Shown here: positions 55,701-64,000 of the stretch, one piece after another | Position numbering within the stretch: the stretch's first letter is position 1 | Layout of the letters: every line of letters begins with the position of its first letter | From: Ottelia alismoides | Lineage: Eukaryota; Streptophyta; Magnoliopsida; Alismatales; Hydrocharitaceae | Length of the DNA: 64,000 nucleotides | Direction: 5' to 3' | Assembly: GCA_037367405.1 (NCBI GenBank) | Contig: JAZKJV010007248.1 | Location: 766,501-830,500 of the forward strand | Made by a program: the position numbers and the translations under genes | The notes under the pieces: model-generated | Seen by the model: the letters and a program-made list of their open reading frames with translations, nothing else | Told to the model about the DNA's origin: nothing | The model's database searches: none

Positions 55701-58700
55701 GGCGGTTTATTTGTGGCTTGGCGCTCTTTGCGCCTCTCTTTTTCTTCCATGAGGATTGGGCGTCATTCGCTTTCCGTGGTGTTGACTTTGGCTGACTCTA
55801 ATGCGCGCGCCGCTTTCACTTGTGTTTACGGGCCTAACTCTCACATCGCCTGTAGGGAACTTTGGGAGGACCTTCGGGAGGATGCGCTTGCTTTTGGTGA
55901 TATGCCTTGGCTGTTGGGGGTGACTTCAATGTCACGTTGCTCTCGCAGGACCGCCCCCGTGCTCGTGGGGGCAACGATCCCGGCTCTGGGGACTTCTTGG
56001 ACTTCATTCGCGAGATGGCTTTGGAGGGGCTTGTGCCTAATGATATTTCTTACACGTGGAGATCGAATTCTTCCAGATCTCGGATTGATCGTTTCTTGGC
56101 TAGTGTTAGCATGATGGAGGCCTTCCCCCTTTGCGCGGTCAGCTCTCGACCTCGCTCTTTCTCTGACCACAGCCCCATCATTTGGGACTCCGGGGATGAT
56201 CAGCGTCCTCGTGGGCTTTTCCGCTATGAACGTTGTTGGCTCCTTGAGCCGGGGTTCAAGGATCTTGTTCGCAATCATTGGGAGCAGACATCTTTTGTGG
56301 GCACTGCCGCTCGTCGCTTTGACCATAAATTATCTTCTCTTAGAACGGTCTTGGCTTCATTTAAGCGGGAGTCGCGGCAGGCTCGTATTTCCGCTCGTTT
56401 GGAGGCTGATGCTGCGATTTTAAGGCTTGACCTCATTGAGAATGACAGGGACTTGCTTTCAGGGGAGTTGGTTGAGCGCGCTGCGGCGGTTGAGAAGGCT
56501 CGGCTGGAGGATAGAAAGAGATCGATCGAATGGCGCCAACGCTCTCGGGTGAGATGGCTTAAGGATGGGGACGCCAACACTGCGTACTTCCACAGGGTGG
56601 CGAGCGGCCGCCGCCGCTCTAATACTATTCCATCTATTTCCATCAATGGGGCACTTTTTGAGGGGGAGAAGGAAGTGGGTGTGGCTGTGGGGAATTATTT
56701 CCGGGGCGCGTTTGGGACCCCGGCTCCGCGACGGTGGCGTTGGTCGGGCCAGGGGGCTTCCGCTCTTCCCTCGGCTGCTGTGGAGGCGCTTGTCCGTCCG
56801 CTCTCTATGGAGGACCTCAGGGGGGGCGTTTGGGACCTCAATTCCGATGCTGCGCCGGGGCCTGACGGCTTCCCGGTGTGTTTCTTCAAGGATTTCTGGG
56901 ATGTTCTTGCCAATGATGTTTTGGATGTGGCGCGTGAATTCTGCGAGGGGAACGAGGGCTTTGATAAACTCAACCGGGCCATTATTGTTCTTATTCCAAA
57001 GTCTAACACGGCTTCTCGGATTGAAGATTACCGGCCAATTTCCATCTCAAATGCGATCTACTTAATCATCGCCAAGGCTCTGGCGCGGCGGCTGGCCCCG
57101 CTACTTGATTCGCTAATTTCGCCTTCACAGGCCGCTTTCGTTCGTGGGCGGCAGATTTCGGATTGCTACGCCGTCGTTTCGGAGATCATTGAGGCGTGAC
57201 GGAAGAATGATTCCAAGGCGATTCTTTGGAAAATTGACTTTGCGAAGGCTTACGATACTCTTGATTGGCGGTTTTTGTGGTCCGTTCTTTGGAGGAGGGG
57301 GTTCCCTTCGACCTGGATTTCGTGGATGCGGCGTTGTGTGACAACGGCATCCCTTTCTATACTTCTCAATGGCCGGATGGCTGGGGGCACTTTCCAACCT
57401 CGCCGGGGGGTTCGACAGGGTTGTCCCCTTGCTCCCCTCTTGTTCGTTTTGGCGGTTGATGTTTTACCGCGTATGATTGAGGGTGTTGTGGCGGCCGGGA
57501 TGTCTCGCGGGTGCTCCTTTGGCCCTTACCACGTTCCGCTTATTCAATTTGCTGATGATACCATTTGCTTCATCGAGGGAGATACCTCCAATGTTTCCAG
57601 TATGGCTATTACTATACAATTATTCAGTGAACTCTCGGGCCTTCAAATCAATGGGGAAAAGTCCAAGGTGGTCCCCTTCTCCATGTCTGCGGCGGAGGTT
57701 GAGGAGTGCTCGCGGATTCTGGCCTCTCCTCCCGCCGATCTCCCCTTTGATTACTTGGGTCTACCTCTGACGGTGGGTCGCGCTCGCATTCGCGACTGGA
57801 GGTCGGTTGGGGAAAAGTTGGAACATCGCTTGGTTGGGTGGCGTGCGGCTATTCTCTCCCGTGGTGGGCGGTTAGTGCTACTCAAATCTGTTTTATCTTC
57901 CATCCCTATTTACTTCCTCTCTGTGCGTGGGATGCCGAAGGGGGTTCGAACGAGATTGGAGAAGTGTATGCGGGGATTCTTGTGGGGGAAAAAGGGGGAG
58001 GGGGGAAGGGCGTGCACTTGGTGGGATGGGATGAGGTCACGCGGCCTAAGCAGGAGGGGGGCTGGGCGTGAGGCGGTTGGCGTCGGTGAACGATGCCCTC
58101 TTGCTCAAATGGGCGGCGCGGCTTTGGGGTAGGGAGGAGAATTTCATGTTAAATTGTTTGAGGGTGGCGGCTGGGGATGAATTTATATCCGCATTTCGTG
58201 GCGATTCTCAGGGACACCTCTCATCTTTTTGGCGGGGGGTGATGGATGCCCTTAACCACTGTCGCACTTTATTTGCTATTAAGCTCGGTGATGGAAATTT
58301 GATTCGTTTTTGGGAGGACGATTGGACGAGAAGGGGGCCCTTACGGAATATTTACCCCCGGTTATATGCTTTGGTGCCCAACAAGGACGTCACGGTGGCC
58401 TGCTGCTGGGATGGTAGCACTTGGTGTCCTACAATTTCTGAGTTCTTATCGGAGCAGCGGACGCTTGAATATATTTCTCTCATGTCCGCTCTTGCTGAGG
58501 CCCCTGTGCCGTCTCTGGGCCGTGACTTTTTGGCTTGGAAGCACGGCTCCTTCTCTACCCGTAAGGCTTACTTGGCCCTTTTACCGAACTTCTCAGGGGA
58601 CGATGCGACTTACTTGCGGGACTGCAGATTCTTGTGGGGGCTCAAGCTCCCTGAGCGCATTGGTATTTTCCTTTGGTTATTACGTCGGGGAAGATTGTTA

Positions 58701-61072
58701 ACTCATGATCGTTGTGCTATTATGTTTCCTAATGCATCACCGAACTGTGGCCTCTGTGGCCTGGAGACGGAAACTATTGACCACTTATTCCTTCATTGCG
58801 GCCGTGTATGTGCCCTGTGGGACGACTTGGGCTGGCTCGACCTGTCCTCATTTGCTTCGTTCTGTGATAGCTTGTTCTGTGGTAGGGGGCGACCGCGGGT
58901 GTCGCTACTGGAACCAATCGCGCGGCTGTGGAGCCTTTGGTTGGGAAGAAACGAAGCAATCTTTGCTAGGCAACGGTTCTATCTGGAGAATATTCGCTAT
59001 TCGGCCTCGGGTTTTCTACTTGATTGGACCTCAACGTAATATGATGCTTTTGTAGCGGGGTACCGCCTTTAGGGTACCCCCCGTCACTTTGTTTTTTGTT
59101 TGTTGTTCTTCCATTACCCCATGTAAGTATCTCTTTATCGTTTTTAATGCATTGGGGTGAGCACCCGTGAGTGTGTCCCCCTTTTTGAGCCTCAAAAAAA
59201 AATCTTAGTTGTTTCTACATGAATAAACATATAATCACATTGTGACCATTTAATATGAATTCCACGATATATTGGAACATGTGTCATGATTGTTTAAAAG
59301 CTATAGGATGACAGCTTCAGATGAATAGTCATTCACTTTACTCCCTGTGTTCCGAAAATGCAGTGCATTGTGCCCAACTATATTGACGAACATACCTACA
59401 CCAAGTAAAAGGATTATGCAGTCACAGACAAAGGAAGGGAGAAGACGGAGAAATGTGTCGGCAATGTCATGCTTTGGTGGGAAAGCACGAAGATGCACGA
59501 GATGAAAGGGGAATATGTCATGTCACGCATGATTTTGGATAAAGAGTATGAAAAAGTATGACGAAGGAGGAAAATTAGACGAAGAGAGATGACAGAGATA
59601 AATTCTACATACAAATCCAAATCTGGTCTCCATTCCCGTTAACTGCCTTAATATGAGCTCACAAATTCTTGTCCCGCAACAACAATAACAACAAAGTCTT
59701 GTCCGGAATTGGAGCTACTCCAAGTTTCCATCTGATCCCAAATTCTTGTCCCACACAACTTAAAATATATAAATAAAGCAGAGTATAAACTAATTACAGT
59801 AACAGTCTGGCAGATCGAAAAATCAAACCAAAAAAACCATTCATTCTAACAACCTAACAAATAAATATTACTAACCATAAAGGACACTTTATTCATTCTC
59901 TTCAAATTAAAATGAATTCCCAAGTTTGGTGAATATCTCAAATTTATGACCGCACCATTTCTCCTTCACTTGAAAACCTCGTCTCCTAATGAGCTGTCTT
60001 CTCGTACTAAGAATGAACGCCAAGGCATGCTTGGGCATCATCCCATGTCATTGTGAGTCTGTGACAACTTATGCAGTTATGCTTACATGTATTTGGCGGT
60101 CTATGGACATTGGACACTGTATCTAACATATGCATGTCTTGTTTGGCAGTTGGACAAATGGGATCCTTGGGTGAATAGTCTAAAACCCTTGAGATGGCCT
60201 AATTGACAAATCAAAAAGATCCAGGGCCTTATATGCAACTTTTCCTGCCCTCTCCAACATACACTATATGCTTTGATGCTCGATCTTATCCTTCGTGTCA
60301 TGGTAAGCATCTCTATCCCCCCCCCCCACCGACCTATCTGTCTAGTTCAACAAGGACACAATACTCTAATGTGCTTCCTGATCTACAAAGCGATGCAATG
60401 TTCAATGTTATATCCACTAACTCTATCTCCAGCTTATTCCGTCCCAAGCAATAACATGTTCGGAATTAACTTAAGTTTTAGCTCGCATCCATCAGCTTTG
60501 CACCCATCCATGACCAAATCAAATAACATTTTCTTGTCTCTTGATGTCAGCCTGGAACTATTTTCCGAGCATAGGAAAGTACATCTGAAATGAATGGGAT
60601 AAATAGCGATAAAGATAATAATAAACTGCTATTCGATATGCTGGAAAAACTGTTATTGTTCCTACGGATTAACCTCAAGCACTTCTGCGACATCGATACG
60701 ATCGCAGGAAATATCAGAATATACCTTGTTGTCGTTCTTGGAGACGCCGTACCCGCTGTAGTACATCTGCCCCACGAGCACCTGCATCGCGGTGTCCCCC
60801 TTCTTCGCCTCCCGGAGGGTCTCCTCGAACCATCGCCTCGCACAGTCCGCCACGACCTCCGAGAGCGGCAGTCTCTCGCGATGCGACGGCGCCGCCTCCA
60901 TCCTCCGCCTCTCGCGGTCGGAAGCCGAGGCGCCGGCAAGGCGATTTGCGGCGTCGGCGGCGCGCGCGGGGAGACTGGAGGAGAGGTGGGCGGAGCGCTC
61001 GCGCTTCAGCCTCTCGGAAGCGACCCGCGCGAAGGCCTGCAGCTTGGCCGAGGGGGCGAGGGCTTTTCCCAT
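40724..61072 (-). CDS. Sel1-repeat (HCP-like) protein gene; three exons, 19.8-kb first intron
   Basis: The coding sequence joins 61072-60725, 40923-40854 and 40776-40724 on the minus strand (348+70+53 bases), giving 156 residues and a TAG stop. All junctions are GT-AG: donors AAG/GTATATT and CAG/GTAATT, acceptors TTCTTTTCAG and TTTGTGTAG. Frame and phase agree across both introns. Residues ~95-127 form a Sel1/TPR-like repeat (TAMQVLVGQMYYSGYGV, then GKAWINRAAR) split by the large intron. The N-terminus is arginine/alanine-rich. The tail HPGYNASDSDSDDLDDKAK is acidic and, to my recollection, typical of a short conserved plant HCP-like protein. The molecular role is unknown to me. Intron 1 (60724-40924) carries nearly all TEs of the right third. 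No membrane segment is evident. The gene looks intact. Confidence 0.87.
40854..40923 (-). CDS. Exon 2 of the Sel1-repeat gene
   Basis: Seventy bases follow TTCTTTTCAG and encode GKAWINRAARCRSSVSKVSN, then KHP, ending in phase 1 before GTAATTATC. The first residues complete the Sel1 repeat begun in exon 1. Being only 70 bp, it is easily missed. Confidence 0.85.
40980..43060 (-). pseudogene. Degenerate L1 LINE in the large intron
   Basis: Minus-strand pieces read in L1 order. A region near 42980-42770 (SETESLKSNGGSL, WLALVWTWHEQ) may precede RT. RT-like parts follow: HHEGSFFQHR, then LFSLLLQMLLDQA in another frame, and FQYANNILFFVKR near 42040 (the FADD box mutated to YANN). After NKIRMKVGLLGVKVPAKRWE (about 41880-41820) comes the 3' zinc region IFTQVKLFMWLFKRPKV (41170-41110). 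Many stops. It lies just upstream of exon 2 of the Sel1-like gene. Boundaries are approximate. Confidence 0.55.
43347..43535 (+). mobile_element. tRNA-type SINE (plus strand)
   Basis: The head holds an A-box-like AATGGTTTGGTGG (43356-43368) and a B-box GTTCAAATCCC (43402-43412), with spacing typical of RNA polymerase III promoters. The tail, CTGACCCTACTTAAAGTGGG then AGAAGGCTTTGCC, resembles the 3' end of the RTE LINEs (CCGACCCTACTTAATTGTGG then GAAAAGGCTTT). Length is about 189 bp. Confidence 0.75.
43590..43828 (-). mobile_element. tRNA-type SINE (minus strand) with an extra RTE-like tail
   Basis: On the minus strand 43828-43640 repeats the full SINE of 43347-43535 (CACTTCAATGGTCTGGTGG, B-box GGTCAAATCTCC, tail ending GAGAAGGCTTTGCC). 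Beyond it, 43636-43590 adds AGTCGACCCTACTTATTGTG, GGAAAAGGCTTTGTTGTTG, which is even closer to the RTE 3' end. With the plus copy it forms an inverted pair 50-100 bp apart. Confidence 0.73.
43829..46144. other. Intronic AT-rich DNA; degenerate TATCC repeat at 45050-45310
   Basis: No exon or gene was recognised. At 45050-45310 lies a short TATCCATATCC region whose right end, CCGATTGCATCCCTACTA, looks like a MITE terminus; its left end was not found. Confidence 0.45.
46145..46370. repeat. Perfect 113-bp tandem duplication
   Basis: Bases 46145-46257 and 46258-46370 appear identical by eye. The unit contains CACACCGCCACGTTCGAACG and no coding sequence. Confidence 0.88.
46371..48999. other. Intronic DNA without recognised gene
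   Basis: A G10 run lies at 46390. TCTATATTATTAAAAGC at 47254 resembles the start of plant Helitrons but lacks the expected A before it. Two loosely similar ~110-bp segments (each with TCCTCC...TAGCTC(C/T)GCAAGATG) lie at 48720-48790 and 48865-48930. No exon was found. Confidence 0.4.
49375..49636 (+). repeat. 5' LTR of the LARD-type element
   Basis: 262 bp. It carries GGGGCTATATAAGGAGCCCC (49449-49468), a TATA box inside a perfect inverted repeat. Its partner is 52668-52929. The primer site TGGTATCAGAGA follows directly at 49637. Confidence 0.93.
49735..50379 (+). other. GC-rich interior segment with an unassigned open frame
   Basis: An open frame of 214 codons starts MSDWVKVQTQILEF at 49735. 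It becomes rich in proline, alanine and arginine after about residue 60, and overlapping frames are also open. I recognise no family. It occupies the position of an untranslated leader in copia elements and is most simply explained as such; a captured gene fragment is the alternative. Confidence 0.35.
50484..51836 (-). mobile_element. 5'-truncated RTE LINE with 15-bp target duplication, open frame
   Basis: The minus-strand frame 51825-50512 (437 codons) is uninterrupted: MPEDWRRSIVLPLYKNKGD, NYRGIKLMSHTMKIWERVIE, FGFMPGRSTIEAIHLLRR, FIDLEKAYDSVPREILWR, GSALSPFLFTLIMDE, catalytic LFADDIVLIDE, then GRGRPKKCWKETIRRDL and a final HVADPT. The endonuclease is missing. It ends in an AAC/AAT-rich tail at 50484. 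Both sides show GCCCAGTATTAAAAT (50469-50483 and 51837-51851). It is inserted in the young LARD-type element, so it is younger still. Confidence 0.94.
52398..52523 (+). repeat. Four ~32-bp tandem repeats before the 3' LTR
   Basis: Units begin AGGCACGAC(A/T)GAGACA at 52398, 52430, 52464 and 52495 and each ends TCCGGTGACC. They are imperfect (30-34 bp) and lie about 145 bp upstream of the 3' LTR. Confidence 0.85.
52668..52929 (+). repeat. 3' LTR of the LARD-type element
   Basis: 262 bp, differing from 49375-49636 at two visible positions; preceded by TTGAGGGGGAG and followed by TGGAT. Confidence 0.93.
53029..53390. other. Intronic spacer, no feature seen
   Basis: It lies between the MITE and the L1 insertion site. 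No exon, repeat or element was recognised. Confidence 0.4.
53436..55034 (+). pseudogene. L1 ORF1-like gene with two CCHC knuckles, frameshifted
   Basis: It starts MAEMERVSWRPKARDG at 53436. Two adjacent zinc knuckles, CFRCGKRGHIASAC and CFHCGRVGHCMAAC, lie at residues ~43-77, an early position. A glycine/valine-rich linker follows, then after a frame change near 54040 a folded-looking part (SWDAIRSTTMEFLGDDFAGD, VRGLSPVQRESLFRGFGG, PALSKMIGSWGQVLAVLDDG). A further change near 54480-54540 leads to MAGKVIFERLVVGSWSFKVE and a serine/proline-rich tail ending at 55034. ORF1 proteins bind LINE RNA. Plant L1 ORF1 usually has DUF4283 first and the knuckle after it; here the knuckles come first. The frame changes may be indels in this copy. 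Confidence 0.75.
55494..59039 (+). pseudogene. L1 ORF2 (endonuclease, reverse transcriptase, zf-RVT), three lesions
   Basis: The endonuclease begins MKILSWNVRGLCDP at 55501, with IQESKL, VYGPNS, GDFNVTL, SRIDRFLAS and SFSDHSPII up to about 56190. RT includes PGPDGFPVCFFKDFW, VLIPKSNTASRIEDYRPIS, AFVRGRQISD, IDFAKAYDTLDW, RQGCPLAPLLF and catalytic FADDTICF (~57548), then YLGLPLTVGRARIRDW. The C-terminal zinc region contains GLKLPERIGIFLWLLRRGRL, CGLCGLETETIDHLFLHC (~58745-58800). The end is FLLDWTST at 59039. Lesions are a frameshift near 55910, an in-frame TGA at 57197, and a frameshift near 58060. Otherwise the protein is well kept, so the copy is young but dead. Confidence 0.93.
59218..60724. 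other. Intron 1 end region; RTE scrap at 59685-59745
   Basis: Mostly unannotated. AACAACAATAACAACAAAG then TTGGAGCTACTCCAAG at 59685-59725 matches two separated parts of the minus-strand RTE copy (its tail and its APIEDK region), so it is an internally deleted RTE relic. A C11 run lies near 60318. The splice donor of exon 1 is at 60724. Confidence 0.45.
60725..61072 (-). CDS. Exon 1 of the Sel1-repeat gene
   Basis: ATG at 61072-61070 (context TTGTATGGG) opens 116 codons, beginning MGKALAPSAKLQAFARV and ending GYGVSKNDNK, where GTATATTC starts the intron. It is strongly GC-rich, unlike everything around it, as is common for first exons of monocot genes. Reading past the donor gives only an unrelated 20-residue extension before a stop, which supports splicing at 60725/60724. 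Confidence 0.88.
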
Positions 61073-64000
61073 ACAACGGAGGGAGTTGCGGCGGCCAAAA
61101 GCACGGAGGTTTAGATATCTGCATTAAATCATGTGTGTATATATCCAGGAAATCTAATTTCCCGTATGCGTGCAAAATTTTATGTATTCTTTTTAAGTAG
61201 CGGAAGCTACTTTGTGCTTGGTCAATACTTTAATCTATTTCCCCTTCCCTTTGCGTGCAGGGCTTCTAATCGACCTCGACGTGTTTATATTTGTCTAAAA
61301 TTTGTATGATCACTATTTGAAATTTTTTAGTTCGTTGCTGAACGAATTGAACGTAAATTTTAAATTTGGTTCGAAGGAGCTTAATAAAGTGAACGTGAAT
61401 GTAACATTCATTTTTTTCGATAAATTTTCGAGCAAAAATGAGATTAGATTATATATACGTGGGATTTGGAAGCTCATGTGCATGTATGCTCCTTGCACCA
61501 TCAATCGTGACCGTCTATCAAGCTTACATCGGACAAAAATGAGATTAGATTATATATACAATCTAAGGTAACTAGTCATACTAGTTGCAACATGCAATAA
61601 AATTTAAAAAATGTTAATTAGATGAAACCACGGGATGTGAGAACACTTATCAAATAGTTTCATTAAGATCACAAACGAGTCAAAAGGATTACATCTTGAA
61701 GTGTGATTGTGATCCGGTGAAGGATGCACTTGCGGGCACATGGATGAGATGCGTGCTTCTCGCAATCTAGGTTGAACATCTGAGTGCGAAATCTCCTGAT
61801 TTCATCCCACGAGATCGATAGCCTTCCTCACGAGCAAGATGCTTCGAAGAAGGTGGATATCCATGAGCAGTTGATCCGGCAGCACGACTGTGACACAACG
61901 ACTACAAGGCTCTCTAGGTCTTATGGTGGACGGTCACAATATTGAGAGAGGGTGTGGGAGGGGGAGCATGTATGAGAATAGAGAGAGATTTGTTGCTCTT
62001 TTGTTGTTGTAAAGGAATACATAGGTCTACCCTTTCTTTTATATCAAATTGGATGTACATGTACATAGATCCCAATCCATGTGCATACATGATCGATGGT
62101 ATAGATTATTTTGTGCTTTCAATCATGGTCATGATTTTATTGTATAAAATTACATCAATAAATAGCTAATTTAAAATTAAATTAAATATATTGAAGATCC
62201 ATCATATAAATAAATTTAAATTAAATCAACCAATATGGAATTACTTGGAAGAAGATCAAGGCTCCTTCCACGCATAGGGTGGACAACCACCAAATTAGGA
62301 CTGAAAATGATCGTCCACTCTTGTTATGGTAAGGAGGCTTTCTCATCCCATATTTGACGAGATCTCATATCTCATCAAATATTATACATGTACAAGAACT
62401 TTTGTTGTAAAATTGTTCACCAAAATAATTTTAAATTATTTTGTAATAATCTCAATCATGTCATTGATAGTTATGAATCATATTCCTACATCCAATATAA
62501 AATGTAAGTTGCATTTACAATTCATTGTCTAATGTGAATCCACTTGACATCAACATTTAATTTATATATAAAGTCTCTCCAACATATTATAAATCATATT
62601 TATGATATTTATTATTATTATGGATAGCGATATCCACATTAATCATATCCTCGATAATTAAATCATATTTAATTATCTTGGATGACTATTTTCATGTACC
62701 GAAATAATATAAATCATATCTATATTATTCATTATAATTAAATCATATTTAATTATAAATTTCTCAATGCTTATGTACAATATCAATAATTGAATTGTCC
62801 TTTAACTCTTTCAAGAATATTGTACTTTCTTCACCGAACTTTGAAGATAATGACATGTCAATTGTACACTCCATGTATAGTAACTTGGATATTGAGATCA
62901 TGTCTCAAATCCATATCTCATAGACCTCTCAAAAAACAAACTGTAAATCTAATCTTATCATTGCATCCGAAACACATTTAGATCAATGTCCAACATTTAG
63001 ACTAAGATTGGGATAGTAATCTATTAAGAGAAGTCACTAAAATCTAAACATGTTTCATCACTCCCTTGGAATGGGAGTGTCATTGGTATACAATCGTTTA
63101 CGATCGCATCAAGTTTCACATTCGATCATTGAGAGTTGGTACCAATCACATTCTTTCTAAAAAAGAATACATCATACATATAAATCTTGTCATGCTTCTA
63201 AAGCAAGATGACCATGCATGAAATTTGATCGGTCCCAATACCTCATGAGTGAGTTAATGTCTTCTGATTCAGTAGTGAATGTGTATGATACCTTTGAGAT
63301 ATCGTAATAATCGCGTGCCCTTGCATGCACACTAGCTTGTCAGCGTATAAACCTTGATTATGTCATCAATCTAATGATATGCCTAATGTACATGCTTAGA
63401 TATATAGTAATACACCTGTCTCCGATCAGAGGATGTGTGTCTATACCATGACAACATACGACATAAGTCTTAGTTACCTCGATCTCGTTAAGTCAACTCT
63501 TTGGCCTAACTTATCTAATACCTCAAAATCTCTGTTCATATACAAAGGACATGCATCAAGAGGTCGGTCAAATATCAGCCTTTAGAGAAAGGTTGGCATC
63601 TTTTTCCTGGGCTGGAGATCCTTTCTTAACAATCATCTGATAGAGCTTGATGAGTCCTCAATCTAACTCTTTAGTATCATCCAAACACCGACCTTATAAT
63701 TCAGCCATTGAATCAACAACTGTATGATTATTAAGGGACCTTATAAATGCATTCATTCGTTTAGTCTCAGACAATGAGTGAAATAAATCAATAAGGGATT
63801 TTTACACCCATAACCCTGAGTAACTTCGCAATAACGTTCATAACCCTATATAATCGCGAATTACATGAGAAACCCTGAGTAATGCTTAACTCTTACATGA
63901 CATAACCCTGTGTCATGTTCCGTTTGGGATGGTTGTTATGTTTGACGGTTTCCGTTAAAAAAATACAAAACTGCCCTTGCACCATCAATCGTGACCGTCT
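61073..64000. other. Upstream flank of the Sel1-like gene; no gene recognised
   Basis: The DNA is AT-rich with no accepted coding region. A 26-bp segment recurs at 61433-61458 and 61534-61559. A different 26-bp segment at 61491-61516 recurs exactly as the last 26 bases of the window (63975-64000). The stretch 61680-63960 has the look of LTR/leader DNA (polypurine-rich parts near 61940-61980, many short direct words) but no termini could be defined. No clear TATA box for the gene was found. Confidence 0.45.

Larger units (their letters stand above)
53408..59200 (+). mobile_element. Nearly full-length L1-type LINE, 5.8 kb, with 17-bp TSD
   Basis: AATCTTAGTTGTTTCTA flanks the element at 53391-53407 and 59201-59217. 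It ends in an A-run (59194-59202). It carries ORF1 with zinc knuckles and ORF2 with endonuclease, RT and a 3' zinc region. The whole body is GC-rich compared with the surrounding intron, as expected of a fairly recent arrival. Only ~28 bp precede the first ATG, so the 5' leader is probably truncated. It lies in sense opposite to the host gene. Confidence 0.93.

Noticed and set aside
60590..61175. Plus-strand and alternative minus-strand frames over exon 1
   Set aside because: Shadows of the GC-rich exon; only the frame starting at 61072 continues in phase into exons with good splice sites and a Sel1 repeat.
1..64000. CRISPR arrays, operons, ribosome binding sites, bacterial genes
   Set aside because: The window is plant nuclear DNA; the tandem repeats found lack regular spacers and nothing prokaryotic is seen.

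Overview
This is nuclear DNA from a flowering plant. The evidence is GT-AG introns, plant families of Ty1/copia, Ty3/gypsy, L1 and RTE retroelements, hAT elements and MITEs, a tRNA-type SINE, and one plant-like host gene. The very GC-rich first exon of that gene inside AT-rich surroundings hints at a monocot; this is inference, and I cannot name the species.

Left part (1-24.8 kb), nested transposons. An old, decayed copia element (pieces at 2170-3927, 9778-10154 and 15275-15923) was hit three times. A 5.84 kb hAT element (3928-9769; 8-bp target duplication GACGTAAC) carries a spliced, decayed transposase gene, which itself holds a 226-bp hAT derivative (7917-8142). A young copia element (10155-15269) has LTRs differing at 1 of 146 bases. 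A minus-strand gypsy element (15924-24842) has both LTRs hit at the same site by a non-autonomous LTR element, complete in one LTR and a solo LTR in the other. A Tourist-like MITE and a fragment of L1 DNA also lie inside the gypsy element.

Middle part (24.8-40.7 kb). Scattered hAT MITEs, L1 and RTE LINE fragments, SINE pieces and simple-sequence arrays (a pyrimidine-rich minisatellite at 35.5-36.2 kb, a TA microsatellite, degenerate tandem repeats). No host gene was seen here.

Right part (40.7-61.1 kb), a host gene with a giant intron. A small Sel1-repeat (HCP-like) gene on the minus strand has exon 1 at 61072-60725 and exons 2 and 3 at 40923-40854 and 40776-40724. Together they give a clean 156-residue protein whose Sel1 repeat is split by an intron of about 19.8 kb. 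That intron holds a degenerate L1, an inverted pair of SINEs, a hAT MITE interrupted by a non-autonomous LTR element that is in turn interrupted by an RTE LINE, and a nearly full-length 5.8 kb L1 with a 17-bp target duplication.

Upstream of the gene (61.1-64 kb) is AT-rich DNA without genes. The last 26 bases of the window repeat a segment near 61.5 kb.

All boundaries were read by eye. Target-site duplications and terminal repeats anchor the best ones; the coding remnants are less exact.
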